This document shows positions 15,899-24,438 of a DNA stretch of 42,099 bases, one piece after another. Each line of letters opens with the position of its first letter. The stretch's first letter is position 1. A program made the position numbers and the translations under genes. The DNA lies in NCBI GenBank assembly GCA_028821455.1, contig JAPPGE010000052.1, positions 1-42,099 of the forward strand. Direction: 5' to 3'. Under the pieces are notes generated by a model. It searched no databases. It was not told the origin of the DNA and saw only the letters and a program-made list of their open reading frames with translations. Source of the stretch: a bacterium (GTDB lineage: Bacteria > Pseudomonadota > Alphaproteobacteria > SP197).

Positions 15899-17428
15899 AT
15901 GTCCATTCGTCGTCTCGTTTCCGGCCGTCTTGCCACCCTGGGAGCCGCCGGGCTCCTGTCCCTTGGACTTCTGCAGGGTCCTGGCCATGCGGACGGACAC
16001 CTTCATCTCGTCGCCACGGACGCCTTTGCGCCACAGGCCGGGTGGGCCATGGAAACCGATGACGCCTACATCCTGGCTCGCGCCGGATGCGTCGAATCGC
16101 TGACACGGCGCACTGCCGATGGCGCCCTTGAACCGGCGCTCGCCGAGTCCTGGACGCGGCATTCGCCCACCGAGTGGGATTTCGCGATCCGCCAGGGCGT
16201 GACGTTCAGCGACGGGACACCCTTCGACGCCACCGTCGCGGCCGAGTCCCTCAACCGCATGCTGTCGGCGACCGCACCGCCACGGGCCTTCGCGCCGAAG
16301 CGCATTGCCTCGGTCACGGTAGTCGATGCCATGACGGTGAGAATCGAGTCCGTCAACCCGAGTGTTCTCACACCGATGCGCGTGTCGTCACCCAACACCG
16401 GATTCCTGGCGCCGGCGGCCTTTGCCGGGGACGCCGTCGATCCCGTGGGTCACTGCATCGGACCGTTCGACATCGTCGAGCATGTGCCCCAGCAGGCCCT
16501 GATGCTCAAGCGCCATGACGCCTACTGGGGCGGACCGGCACAGCTCGAGAGCGGCGAGATGCGGTTCATTCCCGAGGGCAGCGGCCGGGCGACGCAGCTG
16601 CGGACCGGCGAGGCGCACATCTCGGCCCGCCTGCCGGTCACGGAGGTTCTCGCATTGCAGACGGAACCGGATGTCGTGGTCCAGACTGTCGCCCAGGCGC
16701 GCACCAACAGCCTCTATCTCAACAACCAGAAGGCGCCGCTCGACAACATGGCCGTGCGTCAGGCCATCCAGAGCGCCATCGATTCAACGGCCATCGCCCA
16801 GACGATCTACGAGGGCTCCGCCCAGGCGGCTGTCGGTCCCTTCGGGCCCGACGATCCCTGGGCTCCCGAAGACGCGATGGCGGTTGCACAGGACGTGGAA
16901 CGCGCCAGGGCGCTCATCGCCGAATCCGGTGTCGACGCGGCGTCGCTCGACCTCGTCCTCTATGCCTACGTGGAACGCGCAGAACTTCCCGATCTCGCCG
17001 CGGTCATCCAGGCGCAACTCGGCGCCATCGGCATCAACGTGGAACTGAAGGTGGCGAACTATGGGGCTCTCGAGCCGGACCTCCTGAGTGGCGAGTTCGA
17101 CATGCTCGTGCTGTCGCGGGGGTATCTCTCCGACGTGGCCGACCCCATCGGCTTTCTGACGGCGGACTACACCTGCGAGGGCGGCTACAACCTGTCACGT
17201 TTCTGCGATCCGGACATCGACGCCATGGTCGACCAGGCGAGCAGCGCGGAAAGCGAAGCGGAGCGGTATGCGCTCTACAGTGATATCGCCCGCGAGCTTC
17301 AGTCAAGGGCGGTCACCGTCTTCCTTGTCCATCAGCAGGGCAGCGACGGGCACCGTTCGAATGTCGCCAATTATGCCGTCCATCCCGATGGTCATTACCT
17401 CTTCACCAGGGACCTGGCACTCAACTGA
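15899..17428 (+). CDS. ABC transporter substrate-binding protein, family 5 (dipeptide/nickel type)
   Basis: Periplasmic binding protein of 509 residues with a Sec signal peptide ending near GPGHA, about residue 31. Family 5 (DppA/OppA/NikA) features include LAESWTRHSPTEWDFAIRQG, VTFSDGTPFDA, GPFDIVEHVPQQALMLKRH and LYLNNQKAPLDNMAVRQAI. It presents a peptide, opine or similar solute to the permeases encoded at 19.2-22.9 kb. The actual ligand is not evident. The start is supported by GGGAGG about 10 bases upstream and by the signal peptide. A HAD hydrolase gene follows by 31 bases, and the permease genes resume only after a 1-kb interruption that contains a toxin-antitoxin module. Confidence 0.92.
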   Translation: MSIRRLVSGRLATLGAAGLLSLGLLQGPGHADGHLHLVATDAFAPQAGWAMETDDAYILARAGCVESLTRRTADGALEPALAESWTRHSPTEWDFAIRQGVTFSDGTPFDATVAAESLNRMLSATAPPRAFAPKRIASVTVVDAMTVRIESVNPSVLTPMRVSSPNTGFLAPAAFAGDAVDPVGHCIGPFDIVEHVPQQALMLKRHDAYWGGPAQLESGEMRFIPEGSGRATQLRTGEAHISARLPVTEVLALQTEPDVVVQTVAQARTNSLYLNNQKAPLDNMAVRQAIQSAIDSTAIAQTIYEGSAQAAVGPFGPDDPWAPEDAMAVAQDVERARALIAESGVDAASLDLVLYAYVERAELPDLAAVIQAQLGAIGINVELKVANYGALEPDLLSGEFDMLVLSRGYLSDVADPIGFLTADYTCEGGYNLSRFCDPDIDAMVDQASSAESEAERYALYSDIARELQSRAVTVFLVHQQGSDGHRSNVANYAVHPDGHYLFTRDLALN

Positions 17429-17459
17429 CCGGCACCTCAACCCCAGGGAGCAGACCGAC

Positions 17460-18134
17460 ATGACCGGTGATCACCTGACACCGAAGTTCATCACCTTCGA
17501 TCTCTACGGAACACTGACCAACTTCCAGATGTCCGACGTCACCGCGGAGCTGATGGCGGACCGCGTGGACGAGAGCGACATGGGAAGGTTCCTGGACGAC
17601 TTCGAAGCCTTTCGTGGTGACGAGGTGCTGGGGACCTTCAAGTCCTACGCGCAGGTGATCACCGGGTCCTTCAGGCGGACCTGTGATCTCTGGAACATGG
17701 CATATGACAGTGAAACCGCCGACGCGATCGTGGATGCGATCCCCACCTGGGGCCCGCATCCCGACGTGCCGGAGGCCCTGGCACGGACCGCCGAGGCCTA
17801 TCCTCTCGTCATTCTCTCGAACGCCAACGACGAGCAGATCAGGCACAATGTCGACAAGCTCGGCGCCCCCTTCCATGCCGTCTACACGGCGGAACAGGCA
17901 AGGAGCTACAAGCCCTGCTTTGCGGCCTTCGAATACATGCTGGACCAACTCGGCTGCCAGAGACACGAGATCCTGCACGTGTCGGCCAGCCTCTACTACG
18001 ACCTGATGCCGTGCCACCACATGCGCATCGTCAACAAGGTCTATGTCAATCGCGGTTACGAGCCGTCCGTTCCCTTCTTCGGCTACCACGAAATCCCCGA
18101 CATCACACACCTGCCCGGCCTGCTCGGTCTGTGA
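17460..18134 (+). CDS. HAD superfamily hydrolase, haloacid dehalogenase type II-like
   Basis: 224 residues of the L-2-haloacid dehalogenase-like HAD group. The nucleophile is Asp14 in FDLYGT. Motif II is LSNANDEQ (Ser120, Asn121), motif III Lys151 in YKPCFAAFEYML, and motif IV HVSASLYYDL (Ser177, Asp181), the usual form in this group. Family members hydrolyse 2-haloacids or phosphorylated metabolites, so the substrate is not known. The start is ATG 17460 behind AGGGAG at 17445-17450. It lies directly after the solute-binding gene and is probably cotranscribed with it, suggesting it acts on the imported compound. Confidence 0.85.
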   Translation: MTGDHLTPKFITFDLYGTLTNFQMSDVTAELMADRVDESDMGRFLDDFEAFRGDEVLGTFKSYAQVITGSFRRTCDLWNMAYDSETADAIVDAIPTWGPHPDVPEALARTAEAYPLVILSNANDEQIRHNVDKLGAPFHAVYTAEQARSYKPCFAAFEYMLDQLGCQRHEILHVSASLYYDLMPCHHMRIVNKVYVNRGYEPSVPFFGYHEIPDITHLPGLLGL

Positions 18135-18229
18135 CCCGCCGTATCACCGGTGAAGTCCGGCATGCGGGGCTCTGCTGCATGGGTACCGGAGACGCTCCTC
18201 TTCAGGCACACGTGATCCGATGGTCGGGC

Positions 18230-18244
18230 CGGCCTGGAAGGCCG
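18230..18244. terminator. Possible hairpin after the HAD gene
   Basis: CGGCCT / AGGCCG form a perfect 6-bp stem with a 3-base loop in the 217-base gap between the HAD and brnA stops. No T-run follows. Apart from this I see nothing in 18135-18351. Confidence 0.25.
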
Positions 18245-18351
18245 ACAAAGCAACCCGGTGCGGCTTTATCGCGGCACGACAGAGCCGAGCCAGTCCGCAG
18301 TCATATCAGTGCCTTTTGTTCTCGCAGCATCAGCGACCACAGTTTCAGTAC

Positions 18352-18591
18352 TCAAGAGAGACCTGCAGCCTTTCGGAGCGCTTCGTTCATGCGGCTTTGC
18401 CAGCCGGGCCCATCAGAGCGAAAGGCGGCAATGACGTCAGGATCAAGTCGGAGCGTGGTCTGAACCTTCGTCACATCAGACTTCGGACGGCCGCGGCGCA
18501 CAGGGGCCCTGGCGAACCTGGCCTGCCACTCAGGGGTGCTGAAATCCGGCAGACCATCATCGGAACCGGCTTGCGTAGATTTCTCGTTCAC
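18352..18591 (-). CDS. brnA: BrnA antitoxin
   Basis: 79 residues of the BrnA family, a ribbon-helix-helix DNA-binding antitoxin that neutralises BrnT and represses its own operon. The diagnostic block GRPKSDVTKVQTTLRLDPDV is followed by IAAFRSDGPGWQSRMNEAL, as in other BrnA proteins. The start is GTG at 18591, inside the last 35 bases of brnT, the overlap usual for this pair. The frame is intact although the toxin frame is broken. The module points opposite to the ABC transporter genes on either side. Confidence 0.88.
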   Translation of the reverse strand: MNEKSTQAGSDDGLPDFSTPEWQARFARAPVRRGRPKSDVTKVQTTLRLDPDVIAAFRSDGPGWQSRMNEALRKAAGLS

Positions 18592-18828
18592 GGGTGTTGG
18601 CCTTTCTCAAACTGATGATTCGGCGAGCATCGCCACGCAGAGTCCACGCCACGAACACCATGCGACCGACAAGAAATCCAGCCGACATGTACCGCGTCTC
18701 AACGCATTCCCGGCGATCATCCTCGATGGTAATCGTCGGGTCATCGAACATGGCGCATCAGTCATGTCGAGACCACGGTCACGAAGCGTCGCATTGCATT
18801 TTGTGTGGTCATCCTCGATCCGCATCAT
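18557..18828 (-). pseudogene. brnT: BrnT toxin with an internal frameshift
   Basis: BrnT is a small ribonuclease toxin. Two minus-strand frames together make one BrnT. From ATG 18828 comes RIEDDHTKCNATLRDRGLDM followed by TDA. From about 18751 in the next frame comes MFDDPTITIEDDRRE, then RRIISLRKANTREREIY. The junction (GATGCGCCATGTTC) lacks one base compared with a continuous frame, so the toxin is not made intact unless the base is a sequencing error or ribosomes slip. The C-terminal RIIS.RKA..RE..Y signature is complete. It overlaps brnA by 35 bases. A TTGACA lies about 25 bases upstream on this strand, without a good -10. Confidence 0.78.
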
Positions 18829-19170
18829 TCATGTCACTACAAAGAAGTTTGCTGTCAACGTCCTGGCGGCGAGCGTTCGGTCGAATTGGCCGCGACCAGC
18901 GCCCCCCACCGTTGACCATCGCCGGCACGGATCTTCGGGGCGAAGAAGCCGCGGTCCGCGTTATGGCCAGGCCCAAGAAGGGTGCAAGAGGCAGTATCCG
19001 GGATTGACCGTGCGAAGTGCAGCACGTGCGGCTCAACCAGGCTCGTCCTGCTCGCGCCCACGGGTGTCTGAGGCAAGCCTCGAAAGTTCCCGTTCGATCC
19101 TGATGGTTGGCGGTGGGTGACAGGGCACGGGGCCGTGCTAGCATGGCGGGCGAACCTGCCGGCCGGGGCC
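18829..19170. other. Gap between brnT and the first permease gene
   Basis: About 340 bases. No reading frame on either strand is recognised. Near the right end a weak promoter is reported separately. The rest shows no hairpin, repeat or RNA signature that I can support. It may be sequence brought in with the toxin-antitoxin module. Confidence 0.4.
19117..19144 (+). promoter_or_regulatory. Possible extended -10 promoter for the permease genes
   Basis: GTGACA (19117-19122), a 16-base spacer and TAGCAT (19139-19144) preceded by TGC form a TGnTA-type extended -10. It would start transcription near 19150, ahead of the ATG at 19171, and would free the permease genes from the promoter at 15810. Confidence 0.4.
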
Positions 19171-20118
19171 ATGGAACGGTTTTTGCTCAAGCGGGCGATA
19201 GTCCTTGTCGTCACGCTGACACTTGTTTCCTTCCTCGCCTTCCTGGTGCCCTGGCTCGGTGACGCGGACCCTGCGCGCGCCATCATCCGCTCGCGAGTGG
19301 CGGACCTAGCGCTCGACAGTGCCGCGGTCGAGGCGCTGCGCATCAGGCTCGGCCTCGACCAGCCGCTGCTGCATCAGTTCTTCGCATGGCTCGGCCGTGT
19401 CTTTCAGGGAGACCTCGGCCTTTCCTTCACCAGCAGGCTTCCCGTGGCCGACCAGATCCTGCGGGCCATCGGCGTGTCGGCCACCCTCGCGCTCAGCGCA
19501 CTCTTCCTGGCCCTGGCCATTGCCCTGCCCGTCGGCACCCTGGCGGCGGTGCATCAGGGGCGCCGCTTCGACGGCATTGTCACCTTCATCGCCCAGGGGT
19601 TCGTCTCGATTCCGGAGTACTGGCTGGCGCCGGTTCTGGTCCTGCTGTTTGCCGTCGAACTCGGCTGGCTGCCTTCCGCCGGCTGGTCCGGATTCGAGAC
19701 GCTGATTCTCCCCGCCGCCGTGCTCTGCCTGCGCCCGCTTGCCTACTTCTCGCAGGTCATGCGGGCCTCGATGATCGACGTTCTCCATGCGAACTACATC
19801 CTGGCCGCCAGGAGCCGGGGTCTCGGTCTCGCCGGCGCCCTGGTCCGGCATGGCCTGAGAAACGGCATCCAGCCGGTTCTGACAGTCTTCGCCCTGTGGC
19901 TGGCCGGGCTGCTCGGCGGTTCGGTCGTCGTCGAGGTCATCTTCGCCATACCCGGCATGGGCCGCCTCATCTATTCGGCGGTAATCAACAACGACATGCC
20001 GATGCTCCAGGGGAGCATCATCTGCATCGTCGGCCTCGCCATCATCATCAACACGGCGGCCGACGTTCTCTACGGCGTCCTCAATCCGACCGTCACCGTG
20101 TCAGGGGATGCTCGATGA
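19171..20118 (+). CDS. ABC transporter permease, DppB type
   Basis: First inner-membrane subunit of the dipeptide/nickel-type importer, 315 residues. It starts FLLKRAIVLVVTLTLVSFLAF, a membrane helix at the extreme N-terminus as in DppB. It has the LGLDQPLLHQFFAWLGRVFQ periplasmic segment and the cytosolic coupling motif (EAA loop) YILAARSRGLGLAGALVRHG. It ends with IFAIPGMGRLIYSAVINNDM typical of this subunit. I prefer ATG 19171. A GTG at 19117 would extend it, but that overlaps a promoter-like sequence. The next gene overlaps its stop by ATGA. Confidence 0.92.
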   Translation: MERFLLKRAIVLVVTLTLVSFLAFLVPWLGDADPARAIIRSRVADLALDSAAVEALRIRLGLDQPLLHQFFAWLGRVFQGDLGLSFTSRLPVADQILRAIGVSATLALSALFLALAIALPVGTLAAVHQGRRFDGIVTFIAQGFVSIPEYWLAPVLVLLFAVELGWLPSAGWSGFETLILPAAVLCLRPLAYFSQVMRASMIDVLHANYILAARSRGLGLAGALVRHGLRNGIQPVLTVFALWLAGLLGGSVVVEVIFAIPGMGRLIYSAVINNDMPMLQGSIICIVGLAIIINTAADVLYGVLNPTVTVSGDAR

Positions 20119-20972
20119 CCATGGCCGCGCGGAGTGTCCGCTGGGTCATGCGCCAGCACTGGACTTTCATCGCCGGTCTTTTCTCCGGCACCGTCGTCGT
20201 CCTTCTTCTCGTCGCCGCGCCAGTCATCTCGTTGCATGACCCGATCGCTCAGGACCTCTCCATGCGCCTGCAGGGGCCTGGCGGGGACCATTGGCTGGGC
20301 AACGATCAGCTCGGCCGCGATCTCTGGGCGCGTCTCCTCTACGGAGGCCGGTTCTCCGTCGTGGTGGCCGCTCTCACGCTTTTCCTGTCGGTCACGATCG
20401 GCACGTTGATCGGCGCCTGGTGCGGAAGGATCGGCGGCGCCGTCGACGAGTTCGTGATGCGTGTCGTCGATGTCCTCATTTCCTTTCCCGAAATCATCGT
20501 CGCACTCTTCCTGATCGCCATCATTGGCCCGGGCTTCGGCACGCTGGTTCTCGCTCTCACACTGGTCGGCTGGACACCCTTCGCCCGTCTCGCCCGCGGC
20601 ATTGCGCTCGACATTTCGTCGCGGGACTACATCGCGGCGGCCGAGGTGCTCGGATGCACGCGAACCTTCATTCTCCTGCGCCACGTCATCCCCAATGCGC
20701 TACGTCCCATTTCCGCCATGACCTTCCTGCGCTTCGGCCACAAGCTGATCACCGTGGGCGCGCTCTCGTATCTGGGCCTGGGCGTTCAGCCTCCCGATTC
20801 CGACTGGGGCGCCATGCTGGCCGACGCACGGCAGTTTGCCGTTCGTCAGCCCCTGCTCGTGTTTGCGCCGGGCATCGCCATCATGGTCACGGCGCTTAGC
20901 GTCACCCTCATGGGACAGGGACTGGAAATCGATGCCGACCGGTCGCGCCGCCTTCGCACGGGGCAATCATGA
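20115..20972 (+). CDS. ABC transporter permease, DppC type
   Basis: Second permease subunit, 285 residues. An N-terminal cytosolic stretch and one helix are followed by the conserved HWLGNDQLGRDLWARLLYGG that marks DppC/OppC proteins, then five helices. The coupling loop is DYIAAAEVLGCTRTFILLRH. The C-terminus has LSYLGLGVQPPDSDWG and ends shortly after IDADRSRRLR. It overlaps both neighbours by four bases (ATGA), so translation is coupled along the operon. Confidence 0.93.
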   Translation: MTMAARSVRWVMRQHWTFIAGLFSGTVVVLLLVAAPVISLHDPIAQDLSMRLQGPGGDHWLGNDQLGRDLWARLLYGGRFSVVVAALTLFLSVTIGTLIGAWCGRIGGAVDEFVMRVVDVLISFPEIIVALFLIAIIGPGFGTLVLALTLVGWTPFARLARGIALDISSRDYIAAAEVLGCTRTFILLRHVIPNALRPISAMTFLRFGHKLITVGALSYLGLGVQPPDSDWGAMLADARQFAVRQPLLVFAPGIAIMVTALSVTLMGQGLEIDADRSRRLRTGQS

Positions 20973-21955
20973 CCACGCTGGATGAGGCGCCCTGCCTGAA
21001 GGTCGAGAATCTCGACATATCGATCGGTGACGCGATTGCCGTTGCCCGAGGAATCAACCTCGAGGTCCGCCGGGGCGAGACGGTCGCTCTCGTCGGCGAA
21101 TCCGGGTCCGGAAAGACCGTGACGGCGCTTTCTCTCATCGATCTCCTGCCACCCCCGCTCCGGGTGACGCGAGGCACGATTACGATCTGCGGCGAGACAA
21201 TCACCGAGGCAACCCCCGACGCCCTCAATCATGTGAGGGGCAACCGTGTCGGCATGGTCTTCCAGCAACCCTCGAGCATGCTGGATCCCAGCTGCAGGGT
21301 GGGCCGGCAGGTCGGTGAGGCCCTGCAACTGCACAAGGGAGCATCGCGTGGCGAAGCCTTCGAACGTGCCGTCGAACTCCTGCGGGAGGTCGGTATCCCG
21401 GAAGCCCCCCGTCGCGCCCGTTCCTTTGCCCACCAGCTGTCGGGCGGCATGGCGCAGCGGGTCATGATCGCTGCGGCCCTTTCCAGCGATCCGGACCTCC
21501 TGATCGCCGACGAGCCCACGACGGCGCTCGACGTCACGGTCCAGGCACAGATCCTCGGGCTTCTGGAAAGGGAAAGGAGACAAAGGACGCTCTCCATCCT
21601 CCTGATCACCCACGATCTCTCCATCGTCTCCGCGATGGCGGACCGGGTCGTCGTGATGTACGCCGGCGGTATCGTCGAGGAAGGTCCTGTCGAGACGATC
21701 ATGCGGGCGCCGCAACACCCCTACACGAAGGCCCTGATCGACTGTTCTCTGATGCGCGAGGCGGGAAGCGGTGATCTCGAGTCCATCCCGGGCACCATTC
21801 CGCCACCCAACCGGTCGATTCCCGGTTGCCGCTTTCACCCGCGATGTCCCCATGCCCTCGCACGTCGCACGGGGAGTGTCTGCGCCAGCAGCGAGCCCGA
21901 GGCGACACGGACGGCCGAAGGGCACCTGGTCCACTGCTGGGCGGTTGAACCATGA
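20969..21955 (+). CDS. ABC transporter ATP-binding protein, DppD type
   Basis: Cytosolic ATPase of the same importer, 328 residues. Walker A is GESGSGKT, the Q-loop sits in GMVFQQPSSMLDP, the signature is QLSGGMAQRV, Walker B is LLIADEPTTALD and the switch His is in LLITHDLS. The oligopeptide-transporter C-terminal domain has GCRFHPRCPHA and further Cys residues, a pattern in DppD-type proteins that has been linked to an iron-sulfur site in some members. It overlaps its neighbours by four bases. Confidence 0.93.
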   Translation: MTTLDEAPCLKVENLDISIGDAIAVARGINLEVRRGETVALVGESGSGKTVTALSLIDLLPPPLRVTRGTITICGETITEATPDALNHVRGNRVGMVFQQPSSMLDPSCRVGRQVGEALQLHKGASRGEAFERAVELLREVGIPEAPRRARSFAHQLSGGMAQRVMIAAALSSDPDLLIADEPTTALDVTVQAQILGLLERERRQRTLSILLITHDLSIVSAMADRVVVMYAGGIVEEGPVETIMRAPQHPYTKALIDCSLMREAGSGDLESIPGTIPPPNRSIPGCRFHPRCPHALARRTGSVCASSEPEATRTAEGHLVHCWAVEP

Positions 21956-22929
21956 GCAGCACCGCAAGTCCCCTCGTCGAGGCCAGCGACCTCGTGAAGC
22001 ACTTTCCCCTGCGTGGATCAGGCAGGCTGAGCGTGCGGTCCGTGGACGGCGTGACCCTCGCCATCGGACGCGCAGAGGTGCTGGGTCTGGTCGGTGAATC
22101 GGGATGCGGAAAGTCCACGCTCGCCCGCCTGCTCATCAACCAGATCCGGCCGGACCGCGGCGAGGTGATCATGGACGGCCGCGATCTCCTGGCGATGAGA
22201 CCGGGAGACTTGAGGCGGTTCCGCCGGACCGTCCAGCTCATCTTCCAGAATCCTGAGGCGGCGCTCGATCCCCGGATGAGACTGATCGATTCCCTGATGG
22301 CCCCGCTTGCCGCGCACCACGCCGGAACCCGGGACGAATGTCTGGAGATGATCCACGCGATGCTGGGCGAGGTCGGAATCGATCCGGGAATCGTCCAGCG
22401 GTATCCCGGGCAGTGCTCCGGAGGGCAGTTGCAGCGGATCGTCATCGCCAGGGCCCTCCTCCTGCGACCGAAGTTTGTCGTCTGCGACGAGCCCACGTCA
22501 TCGCTGGACGCGTCGATTCGCGCCCAGATTCTCAATCTCCTCAACGATCTCCGCCGGCGGTTCGACCTTTCCCTGCTGATGATCTCCCACGATCTCCGGG
22601 CCCTGCGCCACATCTGCGATCGCGTGGCGGTCATGTACCTGGGCCGCATTGTCGAGATGGCGCCCGTCGAGCAGATCTTCCAGGCTCCGCGCCATCCCTA
22701 CACGAGAGCCCTCAACGCCGCCTCGCTGCTCGATGAAATCGGCCTCGACGCCGCCAGCCATCTTGTCCAGGGAGAACCTCCAAGCCCCGTTCACCCACCG
22801 CCCGGTTGCCATTTCCATCCACGCTGCCCGCTGGCTGACGAGACGTGCAGACAGCACGTTCCCGCCCTTGAGAGGATCGCGGAGCACCACGAGGTCTCCT
22901 GCCACCACTGGCGCAGAACCAACCCGTGA
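21952..22929 (+). CDS. ABC transporter ATP-binding protein, DppF type
   Basis: Second ATPase of the importer, 325 residues. Walker A is GESGCGKS, the Q-loop LIFQNPEAALDPRM, signature QCSGGQLQRI, Walker B FVVCDEPTSSLD and switch region LLMISHDL. The C-terminal oligopeptide domain has GCHFHPRCPLADETC. Together with the two permeases and DppD-type ATPase it completes a five-part importer whose binding protein lies upstream at 15.9 kb. A GntR-family regulator follows by 62 bases. Confidence 0.93.
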   Translation: MSSTASPLVEASDLVKHFPLRGSGRLSVRSVDGVTLAIGRAEVLGLVGESGCGKSTLARLLINQIRPDRGEVIMDGRDLLAMRPGDLRRFRRTVQLIFQNPEAALDPRMRLIDSLMAPLAAHHAGTRDECLEMIHAMLGEVGIDPGIVQRYPGQCSGGQLQRIVIARALLLRPKFVVCDEPTSSLDASIRAQILNLLNDLRRRFDLSLLMISHDLRALRHICDRVAVMYLGRIVEMAPVEQIFQAPRHPYTRALNAASLLDEIGLDAASHLVQGEPPSPVHPPPGCHFHPRCPLADETCRQHVPALERIAEHHEVSCHHWRRTNP

Positions 22930-22991
22930 CCGCATGACCTGTCGCGGCACATGGGTGATGTGGCACCCTGACTCCCGACACGCCGTTGCGG

Positions 22992-23723
22992 ATGAATGAC
23001 ATGCAGGGTTCGAACGATCCACGCGAAGATCTTACAAGCCGGGTCTACCGGATCCTCAAGAACGAGATCCTGCTCGTCCGCCTCGCTCCGGGCGCCGAGA
23101 TCCCGGAGAGCATGCTGGTGGAGCGTTACGGATTCTCCAAGGCGCCGCTGCGCAGCGCCCTGGCGCGGCTGCGCCAGGAAAAATTGGTCATCACGCGCAA
23201 GCGCCTCGGCAACATCGTGGCGCCGATCTCCATCCAGGACGTCCACGAGGTCTTCCAACTGCGGCTGCTGCTCGAGGTCGAGGCCACGCGCCTTGCCGCC
23301 GGACATGTCGATGCGTCAGTGCTCACCCGGCTTGATGCCGAGGTGCGCGCCTGCCTTCCCGCCAGCGGAGGCGGGACCAGGACAGCCTATCGCGAAGCCA
23401 ACTACGCCTTCCACGAACACATCGTCCAGTCATCCAGGAATGGCCGGCTGGCGGAATTCGTCATGTCCCTCATCGAGCATCACGAGCGCATCGTCCACTT
23501 CTGTCTCACCCTTGAGGACAGGGACATCGAGTTTCACCATCGTCACGACGACCTGCTTTCTGCCCTTCTCGACGGCGACGGCGAAGGGGCGGCGGCGGCG
23601 GCCGAGCGGGCCATAAGGGGCAGTCAGAAGAAGATCATCGAGACGCTGATGGGTAGTCACGCCACGCCGCCACGCGATGGCGGACGGAACGATCGTGGAA
23701 GACCTTTCCTTCAGGGGCAATGA
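22992..23723 (+). CDS. GntR-family transcriptional regulator, FadR/FCD subgroup
   Basis: 243 residues. An N-terminal winged helix-turn-helix (LTSRVYRILKNEILLVRLAP to KRLGNIVAPIS, about residues 13-80) is followed by an all-helical FCD ligand-binding domain with FQLRLLLEVEATRLAA, an ANYAFHEHI metal-site motif and HHRHDDLLSALLDGD. FCD domains usually bind a metal and a small carboxylate. Placement right after the importer suggests it regulates that operon in response to its substrate. The start is ATG 22992; an in-frame TTG lies two codons earlier and another ATG at 23001. Its 3' end overlaps the convergent gene by 89 bases. Confidence 0.88.
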   Translation: MNDMQGSNDPREDLTSRVYRILKNEILLVRLAPGAEIPESMLVERYGFSKAPLRSALARLRQEKLVITRKRLGNIVAPISIQDVHEVFQLRLLLEVEATRLAAGHVDASVLTRLDAEVRACLPASGGGTRTAYREANYAFHEHIVQSSRNGRLAEFVMSLIEHHERIVHFCLTLEDRDIEFHHRHDDLLSALLDGDGEGAAAAAERAIRGSQKKIIETLMGSHATPPRDGGRNDRGRPFLQGQ

Positions 23724-24438
23724 GCCAAGTCCAGGTCTCGTCAGGCTCGCCCAGTCGGACACCTTCCAGGAGATCCACCACCACCGCGCGACCGTCAGTG
23801 TGGTCCTCGTGGCGCTCGACGTCGGTGATGAGACACACCCGATCGCCATGCCGGGCAAGCCAGTCGATGTGGCTCGAAATCAGCTCCCGGGTGAACATCT
23901 TCAGGCGTTCGGGAGGAAAGGCCGGACAGTGCCCGAGAACGTACCGTCGCGGCATGACCGCAAGCTGGGACATGAGATTGACAGAAACGGCAAGATCGAA
24001 GGGCGCATCGCCAATCGCCGGGGGATGGCCTTCCGGCAAGTGCCCGTGGCACCCGGTTCGGGAAAACCGGTAGCAAGCCCTCGCCACACCGGTGACGTCG
24101 AGGGCCACCAGTTCGACATTGGCAAGCCGGCGCACCGCCCGGCGGGTCGACCGCCCATGATGGATATCCACCAGAATCACGCGCCGGAAGGTGCGGGCCA
24201 GCATCTCCACCGGCACGTCCAGCAAGAGTCCGGAACCGGTCACGAGGACTGATTCGCGTTGTCTGCAGCCTAGCGCGGCATGCTCGATCACCTGCCGGGT
24301 CCGTTCCAGGTGAGGCCGCCACTCCTCCCGGCACTCTTCGGCGCGCCGGGCGATGCCGGCAAGTTCCCGCAAATAGCCCATGGGCCCCAGATGCAAGGGT
24401 GCCGGCGAGCGTAGGATCTCGACGATGTCGCGCAGCAT
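23635..24438 (-). CDS. Protein of unknown function, possible Rossmann-fold methyltransferase-like
   Basis: 267 residues, not assigned to a named family. Two stretches look like the start of a nucleotide-binding Rossmann fold: SVLVTGSGLLLDVPVEML (motif I-like, with a GSG loop) and VILVDIHHG about 25 residues later (strand 2 with an acidic end). A third, DLAVSVNLMSQL, resembles strand 4 of methyltransferases. No membrane segment or signal peptide is visible. Its C-terminal 89 bases overlap the GntR gene in the opposite direction. It starts at 24438 inside the inverted repeat upstream of the DUF1007 gene, so both genes may share regulation. The function is unknown. Confidence 0.7.
   Translation of the reverse strand: MLRDIVEILRSPAPLHLGPMGYLRELAGIARRAEECREEWRPHLERTRQVIEHAALGCRQRESVLVTGSGLLLDVPVEMLARTFRRVILVDIHHGRSTRRAVRRLANVELVALDVTGVARACYRFSRTGCHGHLPEGHPPAIGDAPFDLAVSVNLMSQLAVMPRRYVLGHCPAFPPERLKMFTRELISSHIDWLARHGDRVCLITDVERHEDHTDGRAVVVDLLEGVRLGEPDETWTWLIAPEGKVFHDRSVRHRVAAWRDYPSASR

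Noticed and set aside
18855..19343. Minus-strand frame with NADRGFF, possibly a transposase relic beside brnTA
   Set aside because: The match is too short and not supported by flanking motifs; the rest is antisense to the permease gene.
23005..23025. GGTTCGAA-like T-loop sequence suggesting a tRNA
   Set aside because: It lies inside the GntR coding region and no cloverleaf partners are found around it.
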